Assembly: GCF_000247815.1 (NCBI RefSeq)
Contig: NC_021675.1
Coordinates: 61,783,029 to 61,847,028, forward strand
DNA: 64,000 bases
Reading direction: 5' to 3'
From: Ficedula albicollis
Taxonomy: Eukaryota > Chordata > Aves > Passeriformes > Muscicapidae
The notes under the pieces were generated by a model. It saw nothing but the letters and a program-made list of their open reading frames with translations, was not told the origin of the DNA and made no database searches. Both the position numbers and the translations under genes were made by a program. How positions within the stretch are numbered: the stretch's first letter is position 1; each line of letters opens with the position of its first letter. Below are positions 12,321-24,086 of the stretch, piece after piece.

Positions 12321-12625
12321 AAAATAAAGAGCAGATGCATCTAATAATTCACATATACATAGCCCTGTGCTGTAGTTAACTTTTTCAGTTGCTTGAATAT
12401 TTCAATATTCAATAAGAAAGGAAGAAAAAGTTAGCACTTTGATGCCTCAGAAAATAAAATCTAAGTTCTTCCATAACTTTGACACCAAAAAACAACTCCT
12501 TTATTCCTTAAAAAATATTTCTAACATTTTAAATGGAAGGTACTTCTTTCAAAACTCTACTAATACATTAAAATCTGAATATGTATAGTTCCCATTTGCC
12601 ACCTTTCTATGGGACCTGCAATGTA

Positions 12626-12738
12626 AATAGTGAATATAAAATGCAGAGGAAAAAACTAAAAAACTTTCCCCTTTAATCACAAGAATAGTGAATATAAAAT
12701 GCAGAGGAAAAAACTTTCCCCTTTAATCACAATCATAG
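12626..12738. repeat. Tandem duplication, unit 58, two copies
   Basis: The segment aatagtgaatataaaatgca starts at 12626 and 12684. The copies are alike except that copy 1 carries an extra 8 bases (aaaaaact, itself a small duplication) before tttcccctttaatcacaa. Confidence 0.88.
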
Positions 12739-12740
12739 CA

Positions 12741-12869
12741 TTGTATCCCAAACCCCAATCCCAAAAAAACAAATTAAAAACATAGAGGCCATTATAAATA
12801 TGCTTGCCAAACCCAAATTATGACGATATCCACTGGTCTACAAACAAGGGAAATACCTTTTCAAAGCTG
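12741..12869 (+). repeat. Dispersed direct repeat, copy 2
   Basis: This is the partner of 9573-9693, about 3.17 kb downstream in the same orientation. Most bases match (for example gatatccactggtct.caaac and agggaaataccttttcaaag), with scattered substitutions. It lies directly after the 58-base tandem duplication. Confidence 0.85.
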
Positions 12870-13488
12870 TTAAGATGCATGCAGACACTGCTCCTGTATG
12901 TTACTATTCATGCTTGGATTCTGTATATCTGTTGTGCTTATGTATAAAATACATTGGGAATCAAAATGGTTTATTAATTTTATTTGTAATGCCAAGCCAA
13001 GCTAATCTTCAACATTGGTAATTTAAAAAAAATAAATAGAAGAACTCCAAACAAACAAACAAAAAAACAAACCAAAAACAAAAATAGGATGGGGGGGCAG
13101 AATGAGAAGCCTAATAGTGACAGAACTGATCTATTCTGAGCTAAGATGTGTACCTGGGAAGCTGTAAGGCCATCATCACCTCTCTCTGGGATCTTTGTGG
13201 CCAGGACTACCCACTGCCATCAAAGCCAGGGAAGGAAAAAAAAAAGTAAATTTAGTAAATCACAATCCCCAGGGTGTTTGTTTTGAAGCTGGATTGCAAT
13301 ACAAGCACAAATGCTATTTTCATTAAGGGGTCAGAATCATATCTGAACCATCATTACAATTGGCACTACTGGTGTGTTCTCCAAACAACAGCTCCTAGGA
13401 GTGGAATTAGAGTAATTCCACTGGAATTGCTGGTCCCAGCATCTCTGGAGAAATGTTAGAAAGATCTCAGTGTTCTGGATGGTCCTGT

Positions 13489-13594
13489 GTGCAGTCAGCA
13501 TCCAAGCCAGCACTGGAGGTGGTCAAGGCCAGGCTGGATGGGTGCAGTCAGCATCCAAGCCAGCACTGGAGGTGCTCAAGGCCAGGCTGGATGG
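13489..13594. repeat. Tandem duplication, unit 53, inside CR1
   Basis: The segment gtgcagtcagcatccaagcc starts at 13489 and 13542. The only difference visible is ggtggtcaagg versus ggtgctcaagg. Confidence 0.9.
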
Positions 13595-13683
13595 GGTCTA
13601 GTGGAAGGTGTCCCTGATCATGGCAGGGGGGCTGAAACGAGAGGATTTTAAGGTAATTTCCAACCCAAACTATGATTCTATAA
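13489..13683 (+). mobile_element. CR1 LINE 3' end fragment, sense
   Basis: The text ctcaaggccaggctggatgg, then gtctagtggaaggtgtccct, catggcaggggg and attttaaggtaatttccaac ending in tatgattctat, is the characteristic 3' end of avian CR1. It is 5'-truncated, as is usual for CR1, with no reverse transcriptase frame. Its first part (13489-13541) is tandemly duplicated at 13542-13594, and its tail is carried into a second tandem duplication that begins at 13637. Confidence 0.85.
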
Positions 13684-13916
13684 CACCACTGCTGTGAAGA
13701 TCCTTTTAGCAAAAGAAGCAATATTCTATTTTGCAGCAGTGCTTCGTTTTGTAGGGAACTTCTGTGCAAAACAATGACGAGAGGATTTTAAGGTAATTTC
13801 CAACCCAAACTATGATTCTATAACACCACTGCTGTGAAGATCCTTTTAGCAAAAGAAGCAATATTCTATTTTGCAGCAGTGCTTCGGTTTGTAGGGAACT
13901 TCTGTGCAAAACAATG
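13637..13916. repeat. Tandem duplication, unit 140, overlapping CR1 tail
   Basis: Units 13637-13776 and 13777-13916 both begin acgagaggattttaaggtaa and end acaatg, with one visible difference (cttcgttttg versus cttcggtttg). The unit spans the last 47 or so bases of the CR1 tail plus about 93 bases of unique flank, so the duplication happened after the CR1 insertion. Confidence 0.93.
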
Positions 13917-15448
13917 GTGAGAGCACTGAGCCAGGATGTGAGAGAGATGGTTAGGTTTAGTTGTTTCTTCAGCCTGAATAGGTTTCCCAATTTTCTGCCT
14001 AAAGGCTTGGCATTTTAGCTGATTGGTAATTTCCTGATAACTGAGAGACCTGGATTTGACCTGATATAGGATCTGATCTTCAAATACCTTTAAACAGAAC
14101 TCACAGATGCCATGGCAAGTAAGACCCCACAGACACAGAATCAGCTGACATGACATTTCTGAATGATGAAAACTCATATTTTCTTCACTCCTCCTCTCCA
14201 TAACAAGAAATCTGGGCATTCTGTTATGTCTGGTCAAGGCACAGTGCAGTCAGGCTTCTAGTTCCAGATGAAATGCTCAGTCCACATGTGCCATGCAAAT
14301 AATAACAATAATACAAAGAAAATTGTATGTTTAATAAATGAACCTCTCTATGTAGAATATGATTCTATTTTGAGCTTGTTTTTCTGTGACCTTAAAAGTT
14401 TTCTTTTTCTATTCCTCAGGTACTTCTGTACTCAGTACAGAATTATGCTATATGTAAAGAGATAAATTTTATTTTATTATGTATTAAAAGAGAGCATGCA
14501 GATAATGGAAGTCCTTAGCAAAGCAATGCAACCTGATACAGTGCCTCAGCTGAACAGAGCTTACCATTATCTTTCTTATCCCCATTTTATAGTTTTCACT
14601 TCACGTCATTTCTTAATAAAATTACCTACATTCAGTTTCTGTTGCAGTATGGACATTCAGAGATGTGGACATGACACACAATTAATACAGCCTTTCTTCC
14701 CTCTTTCTGTTTCAGATTATCAGACCTAGATTTTGGACAAGTGCATAAATTTTGTATTATAGCATGAGAAGCAATTAATCCCATTAATAAGCAATAATTC
14801 ATATAATTCAGATCATGGGCTGTCACTACGAATTACTTCATTAGCCAGCTTTTTACCCTAGGCTAAAAAGCCAGCTTCATTAATTCTGTAGAAGGCTTAT
14901 TTTCTTCTCTTGAAAAAACACAGTCGAACCCATTTAAAGGAATACTCCTCTTAACGACAGATGCCATCCAAGAAAAAAATTATTCAGCAGCAGGTCTTCA
15001 TACATGTTAAACTTATTTAAAAGATAAAACATTTATACCACATTTATATATGGAATGAATGTCACCAGAAAGATATTTGTTATGAATAATGATTTTCTTC
15101 ATTGTGAAGGATCCCAGTTATAGTCTGGACCTGATAATGAGCATATCATGCTCACATGGAGTTGAATATACTTATTACAAATCATTTTAATGATGCATTA
15201 ACTTTTAATTAGATCTGCACTTCAAATTAAATATACAGTGAGGTGAATATAACTGGAATGAGAAGGGAAACTTGGTCAAGGTTTCCCCACATTCATTTTA
15301 TCTCTTCTGAGCTGTGACATTAACACACATCTTATTGAACACCTTCCTTATTATGTTACATCCTGGGAGTTGCAGTGAAAAGCATCAGGGAGGAATATGG
15401 CTTTCAAGTGCTACCAGGATTATAATTTTCAATGTTTTCCCTGTGTAG

Positions 15449-15516
15449 ATCTCCAGGCAAATAAAGAGAATTCTGCAAATCCAGTAAAATACAGCTGGAA
15501 GAATTCACTGCTGTAA
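15449..15516 (+). CDS. Candidate terminal exon of the + strand gene (alternative)
   Basis: The acceptor aatgttttccctgtgtag ends at 15448. After two leading bases the frame reads LQANKENSANPVKYSWKNSL and stops at TAA 15514-15516. The two leading bases complete the codon left open by the 10209 exon (Tyr). AATAAA stands at 15726-15731, about 210 bases downstream, so this could be an alternative last exon. The open stretch is short and could be chance. Confidence 0.23.
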
Positions 15517-16204
15517 TATTTAAGACATGGTCACTATATGTTCTCTCTAATCATAATTCTAAAGGAAGATATTTATTAGCAGTGCAACGTGAAGAAGAAA
15601 ATAATCTGAACTTTCTTCACTGAATTAAGAGGTGTGTCTGGGAGTGAAATGCTGCTCTCCATGAGCAAAGATGGTTGACTTGTGAGGATTGTAAGAACAA
15701 TTATCCTCCAATGAGGAAGCTAATGAATAAAATACCACCTTCAGCTACAAAGTTGGAAAATGTGACTGCCCTTAAACTGTTTTCTTGTAAGACACAAGTG
15801 AAACATTGTCCTTTGGTCTCATTTTTGCATATTCTGGTGTCTACAAATGAACTATTAAAAGCAAAATAAATGATATGTCAACAAGCCAGAATTACTTTTA
15901 TGACTGAATGATAATACAGAACATTCTATAAATATTGTTTTCACTATTTATAAAGAGTTGGTTAATGCTCTGCCAGGCATGACACTGAAAATTTTCCATT
16001 ATATGTCCTTAATACTCAACTCTTTCATTATTCAGTATGTCTGAATATTCTAATCTGCTCTTGAAGAAAAAAAAAATACTATATCAGAGCCCAGGACAAT
16101 TATGTCACATTTTTATTAAATTAACTGTGGGTTGTAAGTTTACCTTAACAACCACAAACATTTCTAAATAAGACCAAGATTACTCTTTGCTTGATTTTTT
16201 CCAG

Positions 16205-16272
16205 ATGAAAGGTTTGTGGACTTTTTTTCAGAGGAAATTATTATTTTCATGCTGCTATATACTAGCGAAGTG
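16205..16272 (+). CDS. Weak candidate exon
   Basis: A strong acceptor (ttgcttgattttttccag) ends at 16204 and a donor GTG/gtgaga follows 16272. With two leading bases, 22 codons are open (ERFVDFFSEEIIIFMLLYTS and two more). It is phase-compatible with the 10209 exon as an alternative to 15449. The Phe/Ile-rich composition is what random AT-rich DNA also gives, so confidence is low. Confidence 0.17.
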
Positions 16273-18249
16273 GTGAGAAATGCTTCCTTTTATTGAGATG
16301 GCAATGGTGTAGCAGCTGTGATACAAACACCACGCTGGATGAGCAGCAAATCTTGCAGCATAGAATTGTTCCAGTAAACGTTAAGTGATTTGAAAAGACC
16401 TGACAGGCGAGAACAGCAAGCCCTGGAGTCATGTAAAATGCAAGAGAAATACCACTTTATGGATGCTTTATGATGGCTTCAGAAACAGAAACAACAAACT
16501 AGCTATTAAAATATAATTTAAAAATAATATTGCTCCCAGTTTGAAAACTATCTATGAGAAATAAATTCTTTTAAATTCAAGAAAAATCTAAAGTCTTAAG
16601 AGATGCTCTTATTTCTTGTAGATGGCTACATTTGGCTGGACTGCATGGAAATAACATTCAATTATATGCTACATTGGTACCAGTCAGAATAGCTTATAGC
16701 TGGGGAGGATCTCTTCCCTCCCTCTCTCCTTGGTGGCATATTTTTGAGTGTATTTTAACAAAACCCTCAGAAACAAACAAGGGAAATTACTCAGCATCCA
16801 CCAGAAAGTGTGAAGAGTGAAAAAATGAACACGCAGTAATAAGCCAAATAATCAATTAATTCAGCAATGCCTGCTGGCTGTACAATGCTGTTACCCCAGA
16901 AGGCTCTGCAAAGCCTGGAGCCACAGAGGAGACTTTTCTGGTGTAGCCATTTTGTAACAGCAATTCTAAATCTCGTTCTGAGCTGAGAAGCAGGAGTAGA
17001 GTGTCTAACAGAAATACTAGGGGGATTTAAGGTAGACTAGGTAGAATTTATATCCTTTCTTGGTCCTCAGCCAGGGTACTAAAGTTGTCGCTCTGCTAGC
17101 AAAGAGTGCCTGGGGATTCTTAATGACCAGACATGGTCATGACCTCTGTTTTGCAAGTAATCCAAAAAACAACACATCCTACAGAACATTGATCCTTACC
17201 ACTAAGCAGAAACACTGAGGGAGGAAGGACTGCCAGGAGGAAAGCATTGCCAGCATGTAGCTTAAGGGGGAAAATATTCTTGTGCCTCAACCTTTCTGCA
17301 TCACTGCCACAGGGTTCAGTGCTGCAAATTGTCAGTGCCATTGACCCCACTTCTGCGAAGCACTTAAGCGTGTGCTTAACTTGGAATTAATAAAGCAGTC
17401 AGGAAATGTCATAGCACTTTGCAAGCCTTCCATTCCTGCCATTTTATTATTCACCTAAGAAGCCACCAATTCGTGTTGAGGCTTTTGTTTTAAGGGGATG
17501 CAAGAGAGAAATAGGTTTTGTGTTTCTGATGTGTATTAATGAAAAAAATCTTAATGCAGTGCTCTTACTCTGTCAGGTCTATTCAGTAGAACAATCCACA
17601 CACCACCAAGTAGGAAATGAATGGGCACTGTCCTACCTGTGCTGGTCAGGTAAATGACTGACATTTACCAGAGGCTTAACTCAGCAGTTCTGGGCACCTG
17701 TAAATCCCTAGGCACCTGCATCTGATCCTTGATTGCAGTGCTCCTCTCTCATTTGTTGCACACATTTCCAACATGAGGCTTTAGTAAGAAATGCAGTACC
17801 TGGAGTCAGTGAGCAAGGGCTTGAGGAGCCCTTTTTCCCCTGCTACTTGAGCATAAGAATTTCCTGTGTTTGCCTCTGGAAATCTGCTTGGTGACTGTCC
17901 CTACTGCTTGAAGTCTGCATTTAGGAGTTTTTCTCCCAGGTCTGTACTTGGAGAGGAAATTTCAAAGACCAAAGGAGACATATTGTGTATTTGTTTCATA
18001 GTACCTAACTCAAAGATCACCTGACATTTTTATGGTCTGCTCAAGCTTATATTCTTAGGGGGCTGATCACCTTAAAGTTCCCAGTAACTGCATCACAGGG
18101 GTATATATTCATCCTTGTCTAGAAGACAGAACATTTTCTGAGTTAGCGTAGATGGGTCTGTAGCTATAGCAGCAGCAAGAAGAGCATTTAACGAAAGGAT
18201 TTTCTTCTTTTCTTCCTGTAGCAGAGCCTAATCTGCTGCCTGTCAAGGC

Positions 18250-20136
18250 AGGGTGATCACTGACAGCCGTGATGGATGAACTGGGAAAGAAATATTTATA
18301 GATATTCATATTGTTTTTATTTCCATCTCTCCATTCACTGCTAACCTTCCTTCATCCATCCCACATAGCATGCCTGTCGTCTTTTATGCATTAATTCCAA
18401 ATTCAGATTCTTCCCTCTTCTTTTTTTTTTCCTAGAATTTTATGGTCTTTGAAGATGATGACCACATCTGTTCTTTAGTTATCAAATATGTTTCTTATTT
18501 TAATGATTTCCTTTGTCTTTCTAAGTATCACCTTCAGCAGATCTAAAGTTTGGTTGCACTGATACTTTTCTCATCTCCCATTTACTCTAGCCTGGAGACA
18601 ATTTTGCTCCTCTTGCTCTCAGAGGCTTTCACTTCTCTCTGTCAGTTGTCACACAGCTGCTATTTGGGCAAAGTGTTCTGCCTTTAAGCTTATCTATTTC
18701 TGCTACCTTTGTCTTTTTGATTAGCTGATAAAGCAAATGGAATAAAAGACAGTTCACTCTACTTACTATAACTCCACTGATTGTACTTTGGTTTGGGATT
18801 TAATTTCTTTTTTTAAGCAACTGAGAAGTTGAACATCTTTGGAGGCTGTTTTTGTCTCTAATTAAAAATACTGAATACACAAGAAATTTTGAGTAGTCTC
18901 ATATCACCTTGGGATCTCCCCAGAATAGAGTGAAACACAGTGCATCCAGATCCTGAAGTTTCTCCCTATTTCTTTACTACTACATCACTGAGTTCTGAAT
19001 GAAGCAAAGGTGTGAAATTTCCCATAATTTCATTTAAACTGCTTCTCTTCCCCCCTCATCCATGGCTACTCTCCTGTGTGGTGCCCAGGAAAGCCTCAAC
19101 AGAAAATATGCCTGTTCTGCTCACATTGAGCTGGCTCCTGCCATGTCAGCCCAGCTTGTGAGAAGGTCCCAGGCCAGGATCTGCTCTGTGAGGGACCTGT
19201 GTGCAGGTAATAATAATCTATATTATCAATCTATTATAATCTAATAATAATCTAACTAGAGCTGAACACCTACTGCCAAGTACTGAAATCCCAAAGCTGC
19301 CCCTTTGGGTCTTGCTTTCCACATCTGTATAACTGGCCTACTCTGGAGTTCCTTGTGTGGATAGAAAGGGAGCACATGACTCTTGTGAGATGCAGATCAC
19401 ACCCTACATCAAGCTGGTGCTTTTTAGCTTTTAAAATAGAAACCACCAAATTCCCTGTATGATGCAATTGCAGAGATCTTGCATTTCCAGGACATTATAT
19501 AAACTCATCATGCTGCCTGGGCTATTCTGCATACATCTGTCATTTATAAGCAGAAACGAAGAAAATCCCTCAGCTTGTTTCTGAAAATCAAACATAAATG
19601 TGTGCGCTGCTCAGGGGACAATTGCTTGTCATCTGTTTTTCAAGGGTTCTTTTAACAGAGATTCAGCCAGCCAACACATTGTTCTGCCATGCAGAAGCTG
19701 ATCTCCAGAAAAAAAAAATAAAATTTATGCATGTAAAAAAATTAGAATAAAGGGTTGTATGTCCCTTCATTACTGTTTCATTTTGCATTCTCTGTAATAG
19801 CCCATATCATTATAAATTCATGATGTAGTCCTGTGAATGTCATTGTCATTTAGCATTAGTTAAGTACTGGTTAATAGAACCTCACCATGTTGCTGGGCCA
19901 CATGTAATGAGCACAGTCACTGAACAGAGACTTACTGTGAAAATTTTGCTGCTCCCTCAAAGGCTGTTTAACACTTGAAGTGTTATTAGCACTTTTATCA
20001 TGTTGGCCAAATTTGACTTGTTACAACCCCTTTATCCTAAAATGAATGACAATGGGATTTACTCTCATTTTTTAAGATAATAAGGGTATTTTTTTTTCTT
20101 TTTATCTTCTTTAGTATTGCCCAACCACCACCTTCC

Positions 20137-20138
<2 letters not shown>
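18250..20138 (+). repeat. 1.9 kb direct duplication, copy A
   Basis: Copy A begins agggtgatcactgacagccg and ends with accaccaccttccaa at 20138, where a pure C run begins. It is nearly identical to 20169-22104. I noticed only a few substitutions (for example gcatgcctg/acatgcctg, ggttgcac/ggtcgcac, ggagaca/ggagaga, aaaatcaa/aaactcaa), plus one 47-base insertion in copy B. The short frames in the two copies are the same sequence seen twice. The copy ends 24 bases into the candidate exon that is intact at 22081. Confidence 0.95.

Positions 20139-20168
<30 letters not shown>
20139..20168. repeat. Pure C run, 30 bases, at the duplication junction
   Basis: The run lies exactly between the end of copy A (ccttccaa) and the start of copy B (agggtgatc). 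A homopolymer as the sole junction of two near-identical copies is typical of a mis-join, although a templated insertion during repair cannot be excluded. Confidence 0.95.
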
Positions 20169-22104
20169 AGGGTGATCACTGACAGCCGTGATGGATGAAC
20201 TGGGAAAGAAATATTTATAGATATTCATATTGTTTTTATTTCCATCTCTCCATTCACTGCTAACCTTCCTTCATCCATCCCACATAACATGCCTGTCGTC
20301 TTTTATGCATTAATTCCAAATTCAGATTCTTCCCTCTTCTTTTTTTTTTCCTAGAATTTTATGGTCTTTGAAGATGATGACCACATCTGTTCTTTAGTTA
20401 TCAAATATGTTTCTTATTTTAATGATTTCCTTTGTCTTTCTAAGTATCACCTTCAGCAGATCTAAAGTTTGGTCGCACTGATACTTTTCTCATCTCCCAT
20501 TTACTCTAGCCTGGAGAGAATTTTGCTCCTCTTGCTCTCAGAGGCTTTCACTTCTCTCTGTCAGTTGTCACACAGCTGCTATTTGGGCAAAGTGTTCTGC
20601 CTTTAAGCTTATCTATTTCTGCTACCTTTGTCTTTTTGATTAGCTGATAAAGCAAATGGAATAAAAGACAGTTCACTCTACTTACTATAACTCCACTGAT
20701 TGTACTTTGGTTTGGGATTTAATTTCTTTTTTTAAGCAACTGAGAAGTTGAACATCTTTGGAGGCTGTTTTTGTCTCTAATTAAAAATACTGAATACACA
20801 AGAAATTTTGAGTAGTCTCATATCACCTTGGGATCTCCCCAGAATAGAGTGAAACACAGTGCATCCAGATCCTGAAGTTTCTCCCTATTTCTTTACTACT
20901 ACATCACTGAGTTCTGAATGAAGCAAAGGTGTGAAATTTCCCATAATTTCATTTAAACTGCTTCTCTTCCCCCCTCATCCATGGCTACTCTCCTGTGTGG
21001 TGCCCAGGAAAGCCTCAACAGAAAATATGCCTGTTCTGCTCACATTGAGCTGGCTCCTGCCATGTCAGCCCAGCTTGTGAGAAGGTCCCAGGCCAGGATC
21101 TGCTCTGTGAGGGACCTGTATGGAGGTGATAATGCCAGGCCAGGATCTGCTCTGTGAGGGACCTGTGTGCAGGTAATAATAATCTATATTATCAATCTAT
21201 TATAATCTAATAATAATCTAACTAGAGCTGAACACCTACTGCCAAGTACTGAAATCCCAAAGCTGCCCCTTTGGGTCTTGCTTTCCACATCTGTATAACT
21301 GGCCTACTCTGGAGTTCCTTGTGTGGATAGAAAGGGAGCACATGACTCTTGTGAGATGCAGATCACACCCTACATCAAGCTGGTGCTTTTTAGCTTTTAA
21401 AATAGAAACCACCAAATTCCCTGTATGATGCAATTGTAGAGATCTTGCATTTCCAGGACATTATATAAACTCATCATGCTGCCTGGGCTATTCTGCATAC
21501 ATCTGTCATTTATAAGCAGAAACGAAGAAAATCCCTCAGCTTGTTTCTGAAACTCAAACATAAATGTGTGCGCTGCTCAGGGGACAATTGCTTGTCATCT
21601 GTTTTTCAAGGGTTCTTTTAACAGAGATTCAGCCAGCCAACACATTGTTCTGCCATGCAGAAGCTGATCTCCAGAAAAAAAAAATAAAATTTATGCATGT
21701 AAAAAAATTAGAATAAAGGGTTGTATGTCCCTTCATTACTGTTTCATTTTGCATTCTCTGTAATAGCCCATATCATTATAAATTCATGATGTAGTCCTGT
21801 GAATGTCATTGTCATTTAGCATTAGTTAAGTACTGGTTAATAGAACCTCACCATGTTGCTGGGCCACATGTAATGAGCACAGTCACTGAACAGAGACTTA
21901 CTGTGAAAATTTTGCTGCTCCCTCAAAGGCTGTTTAACACTTGAAGTGTTATTAGCACTTTTATCATGTTGGCCAAATTTGACTTGTTACAACCCCTTTA
22001 TCCTAAAATGAATGACAATGGGATTTACTCTCATTTTTTAAGATAATAAGGGTATTTTTTTTTCTTTTTATCTTCTTTAGTATTGCCCAACCACCACCTT
22101 CCAA
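20169..22104 (+). repeat. 1.9 kb direct duplication, copy B
   Basis: This is the partner of 18250-20138. It is 47 bases longer because of an internal tandem duplication near 21088-21181. At its 3' end the sequence continues without a C run into unique DNA (gacttcatcaaacaac), so copy B gives the continuous locus on that side. Copy A gives the continuous locus at its 5' side. Confidence 0.95.
21088..21181. repeat. Tandem duplication, unit 47, present only in copy B
   Basis: The segment ccaggccaggatctgctctg starts at 21088 and 21135 in copy B, but only once in copy A (about 19169). The copies share 32 bases, and the intervening 15 (atggaggtgataatg) have no counterpart in copy A. This is the main difference between the two 1.9 kb copies. 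Confidence 0.9.
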
Positions 22105-22145
22105 GACTTCATCAAACAACAAAGTGTCAACCACAAGCCAAAGGG
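22081..22145 (+). CDS. Candidate 65-base internal exon of the + strand gene
   Basis: A long polypyrimidine tract (tttttttttctttttatcttctttag) ends at 22080, and a fair donor (AAGGG/gtagag) ends the segment. With one leading and one trailing base the product is Pro/Ser/Thr-rich and disordered (IAQPPPSKTSSNNKVSTTSQ). The trailing G plus the first two bases of the 23551 exon complete a Glu codon. All three frames are open over this short length, so the frame rests on the phase match. Only its first 24 bases are present in duplicate copy A (20115-20138). Confidence 0.27.
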
Positions 22146-23186
22146 GTAGAGTCCTTCTGGGACTGCCAGAGTGTCAGCTGTGTAATGCCTCAGTTCCACC
22201 ACCTTGTAGGAGCTCAGCTTGGCTCCTTCTGACCACAGTGATCAGTCATTTCCCCATCTTTCTTTTCTCCATCACTGGCACATGTAAGATGTTTTCCAGC
22301 AGTTTGTTCCCTGGTCTCCCCCAGCTGTCACTCTCCCCCGGGCAGAAGTGGGAGACAATCAGGAGTGACTGAGGCTCTCAGACAAGTTCTTAATATTCCA
22401 AGGTTTCTGCCCACACACTGATGTTCAGGAACCTCTGTTTCTCTCCACACAGCAGAAAGACATATTTCTTTCCAAAGAAAGCCAAGATGTTTCATCATCC
22501 AGAGGTACAAGCAATTATCAAACCCATGGTTCCAGTCCAGCATATTACTTGCCAGGAAAACAGCTCACTTGACATTACTTGTAGACAGTTTTCAGCATAA
22601 CACAGTGAAAAATTCCTAAGAAAACACATTTGGCATTATTTTAGCCTGTTTCTGCTTAGTTCAGGAAATCCCTCATTCTTTTTGGTCCTGATTCCATTTA
22701 ATTTCATTTCTATGGCAGTATTTGTTATATGGAAGTTGTTAGCTAACAGAAAAGTAAAATTAAAAAAAAAAATAGCACATCCATGGCCTTATTGAAACAA
22801 CACTATTGTCTAAAATTCAAGCTTTTTTCCCTGATCATGGCTACTTCCACGGCTTCATTACAATTCAGAGTATGTGTCTTTATGAAAAATTCCCCAGCCC
22901 AGCTCAGCAGAAGCCAAGGGGACTGGCTCAATATCATGGCTGCTGGGTGGGATTTTGGGGCCAGTGACCTCTGAATAGTCACATTTTTATCACTGCAAAC
23001 GTTTCCAACTCCCCCAGCTGTGAAAATGCCCTTTGGAGACCTGCCTAAGGTGGGCCAGGTGCTCCCAATACATATCTTTTTGTCTGCATTTGAAGCCCAT
23101 GTTTGAACTGCCATACTCTGTTATGCTCTGAGCCTGTTCTGAGCAGGAATTTTGGTACTTTCTCCACCATTCTGCTAGGCACTCTG

Positions 23187-23334
23187 TCAGGAATCAGTTT
23201 TACTGATGGCTAGAGAAGAAAAGAAATTTGCTCTACCTTGGCAGCAGTGGGGCACATCTCTCAGGAATCAGTTTTACTGATGGCTAGAGAAGAAGAGAAA
23301 TTTGCTTTACCTTGGCAGCAGTGGGGCACATCTC
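23187..23334. repeat. Tandem duplication, unit 74, two copies
   Basis: Units at 23187-23260 and 23261-23334 both begin tcaggaatcagttttactga and end gggcacatctc. They differ at two visible positions (gaaaagaa/gaagagaa, gctctacc/gctttacc). Confidence 0.93.
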
Positions 23335-23550
23335 TTCTGAACCCTTCTGAGCCTCACTAAAACACATCTTTGGTGTTCTGCCTTGATAGTGACCACCAGC
23401 ACAGCCGGAAACACTGCAAAGGCATCCAGTGACAGTCAAGAGAGCACAGAAAAAATTTCCTTGAGAGCTATTTGCTTGGGTTCTGGGGGTACTTTTTGGT
23501 ACCACAAAAAGGTGTTTCAGAGCTGTTTCTGTCACCCCTCCTCCCCACAG

Positions 23551-23635
23551 AGCTCAGTGGGCTCACAGTGCCAAGGTGGCAGGAGCTGAGTGCAAAAGGG
23601 AACATGCAGGAGAAAACTGGACTGTCCTTTACAAA
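23551..23635 (+). CDS. Candidate 85-base internal exon of the + strand gene
   Basis: The acceptor is excellent (gtcacccctcctccccacag, ending at 23550) and the donor acceptable (ACAAA/gtaatg). With two leading and two trailing bases, 27 codons are open (LSGLTVPRWQELSAKGNMQE, then KTGLSFT). Its start phase accepts the 22081 exon and its end phase joins the 23814 exon through a Lys codon. A second frame is also open here (AQWAHSAKVAGAECKREH), so the frame depends on the neighbours. The family is not recognised. Confidence 0.33.
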
Positions 23636-23813
23636 GTAATGGCCATTTCTTTCTGCTTTCTGATATGAAAATAAATGTTCCCTTTTCTGTGTTTAAAGTT
23701 ATTGGCCTGCACTGTTCTTGCTTCATCTGGTGTCTTTCTCTTAAATCTCTGTTGTGCAATATGGATGTTCAAACATATTTGTACACTAGTCTATCACTAT
23801 ATTTTCTTTTCAG

Positions 23814-23919
23814 GTCCACAGTCCACACCATCTCAAAGAATATTAGATTTACTAATGATCCTTCTTTTGAAGCAAGGGTTTATCTTGTAGGAAGGAAATA
23901 CAACTCTTCTGCTCAGTAG
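23814..23919 (+). CDS. Candidate last coding exon of the + strand gene
   Basis: The acceptor is excellent (ctatcactatattttcttttcag, ending at 23813). After one leading base the frame runs 34 codons to TAG at 23917-23919. The product (for example RFTNDPSFEARVYLVGRKYN) looks like ordinary protein. With the preceding exon the join reads KTGLSFTKSTVHTISKNI. Only 178 bases of intron separate the two, which is plausible in a bird. AATAAA occurs at 24288-24297. I do not recognise the C-terminus. Confidence 0.36.
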
Positions 23920-24086
23920 TTCTGTTCTTCCTCCATGACTCTGCTGACTAGCATAAAAATAGTAAAATTTCCAATTTTTACAATCTTCCCCTGTGAAGGT
24001 TTCAATTGGAAGATCTAAAACTCACTGTGTTCTCCTCTGTGCTGCTCACAAAAGACCCATTTTTGTACACATGCATAAAAATTTCC

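Noticed and set aside
14848..14872. Short hairpin gcttttta / taaaaagc
   Set aside because: The arms are only 8 bases and AT-rich. Such stems are common by chance in this sequence.
18436..18524. Open + strand frame behind a very strong acceptor in duplicate copy A (also in copy B)
   Set aside because: The donor (TCTAA/gtatca) is poor and the Phe/Ile-rich product is typical of AT-rich non-coding DNA. It is only useful as a possible phase bridge between 16205 and 22081.
19062..19244. Protein-like + strand frame with donor GCAG/gtaata, also present in copy B
   Set aside because: No acceptor with a pyrimidine tract precedes it in a usable position, and copy B carries a 47-base duplication through it.
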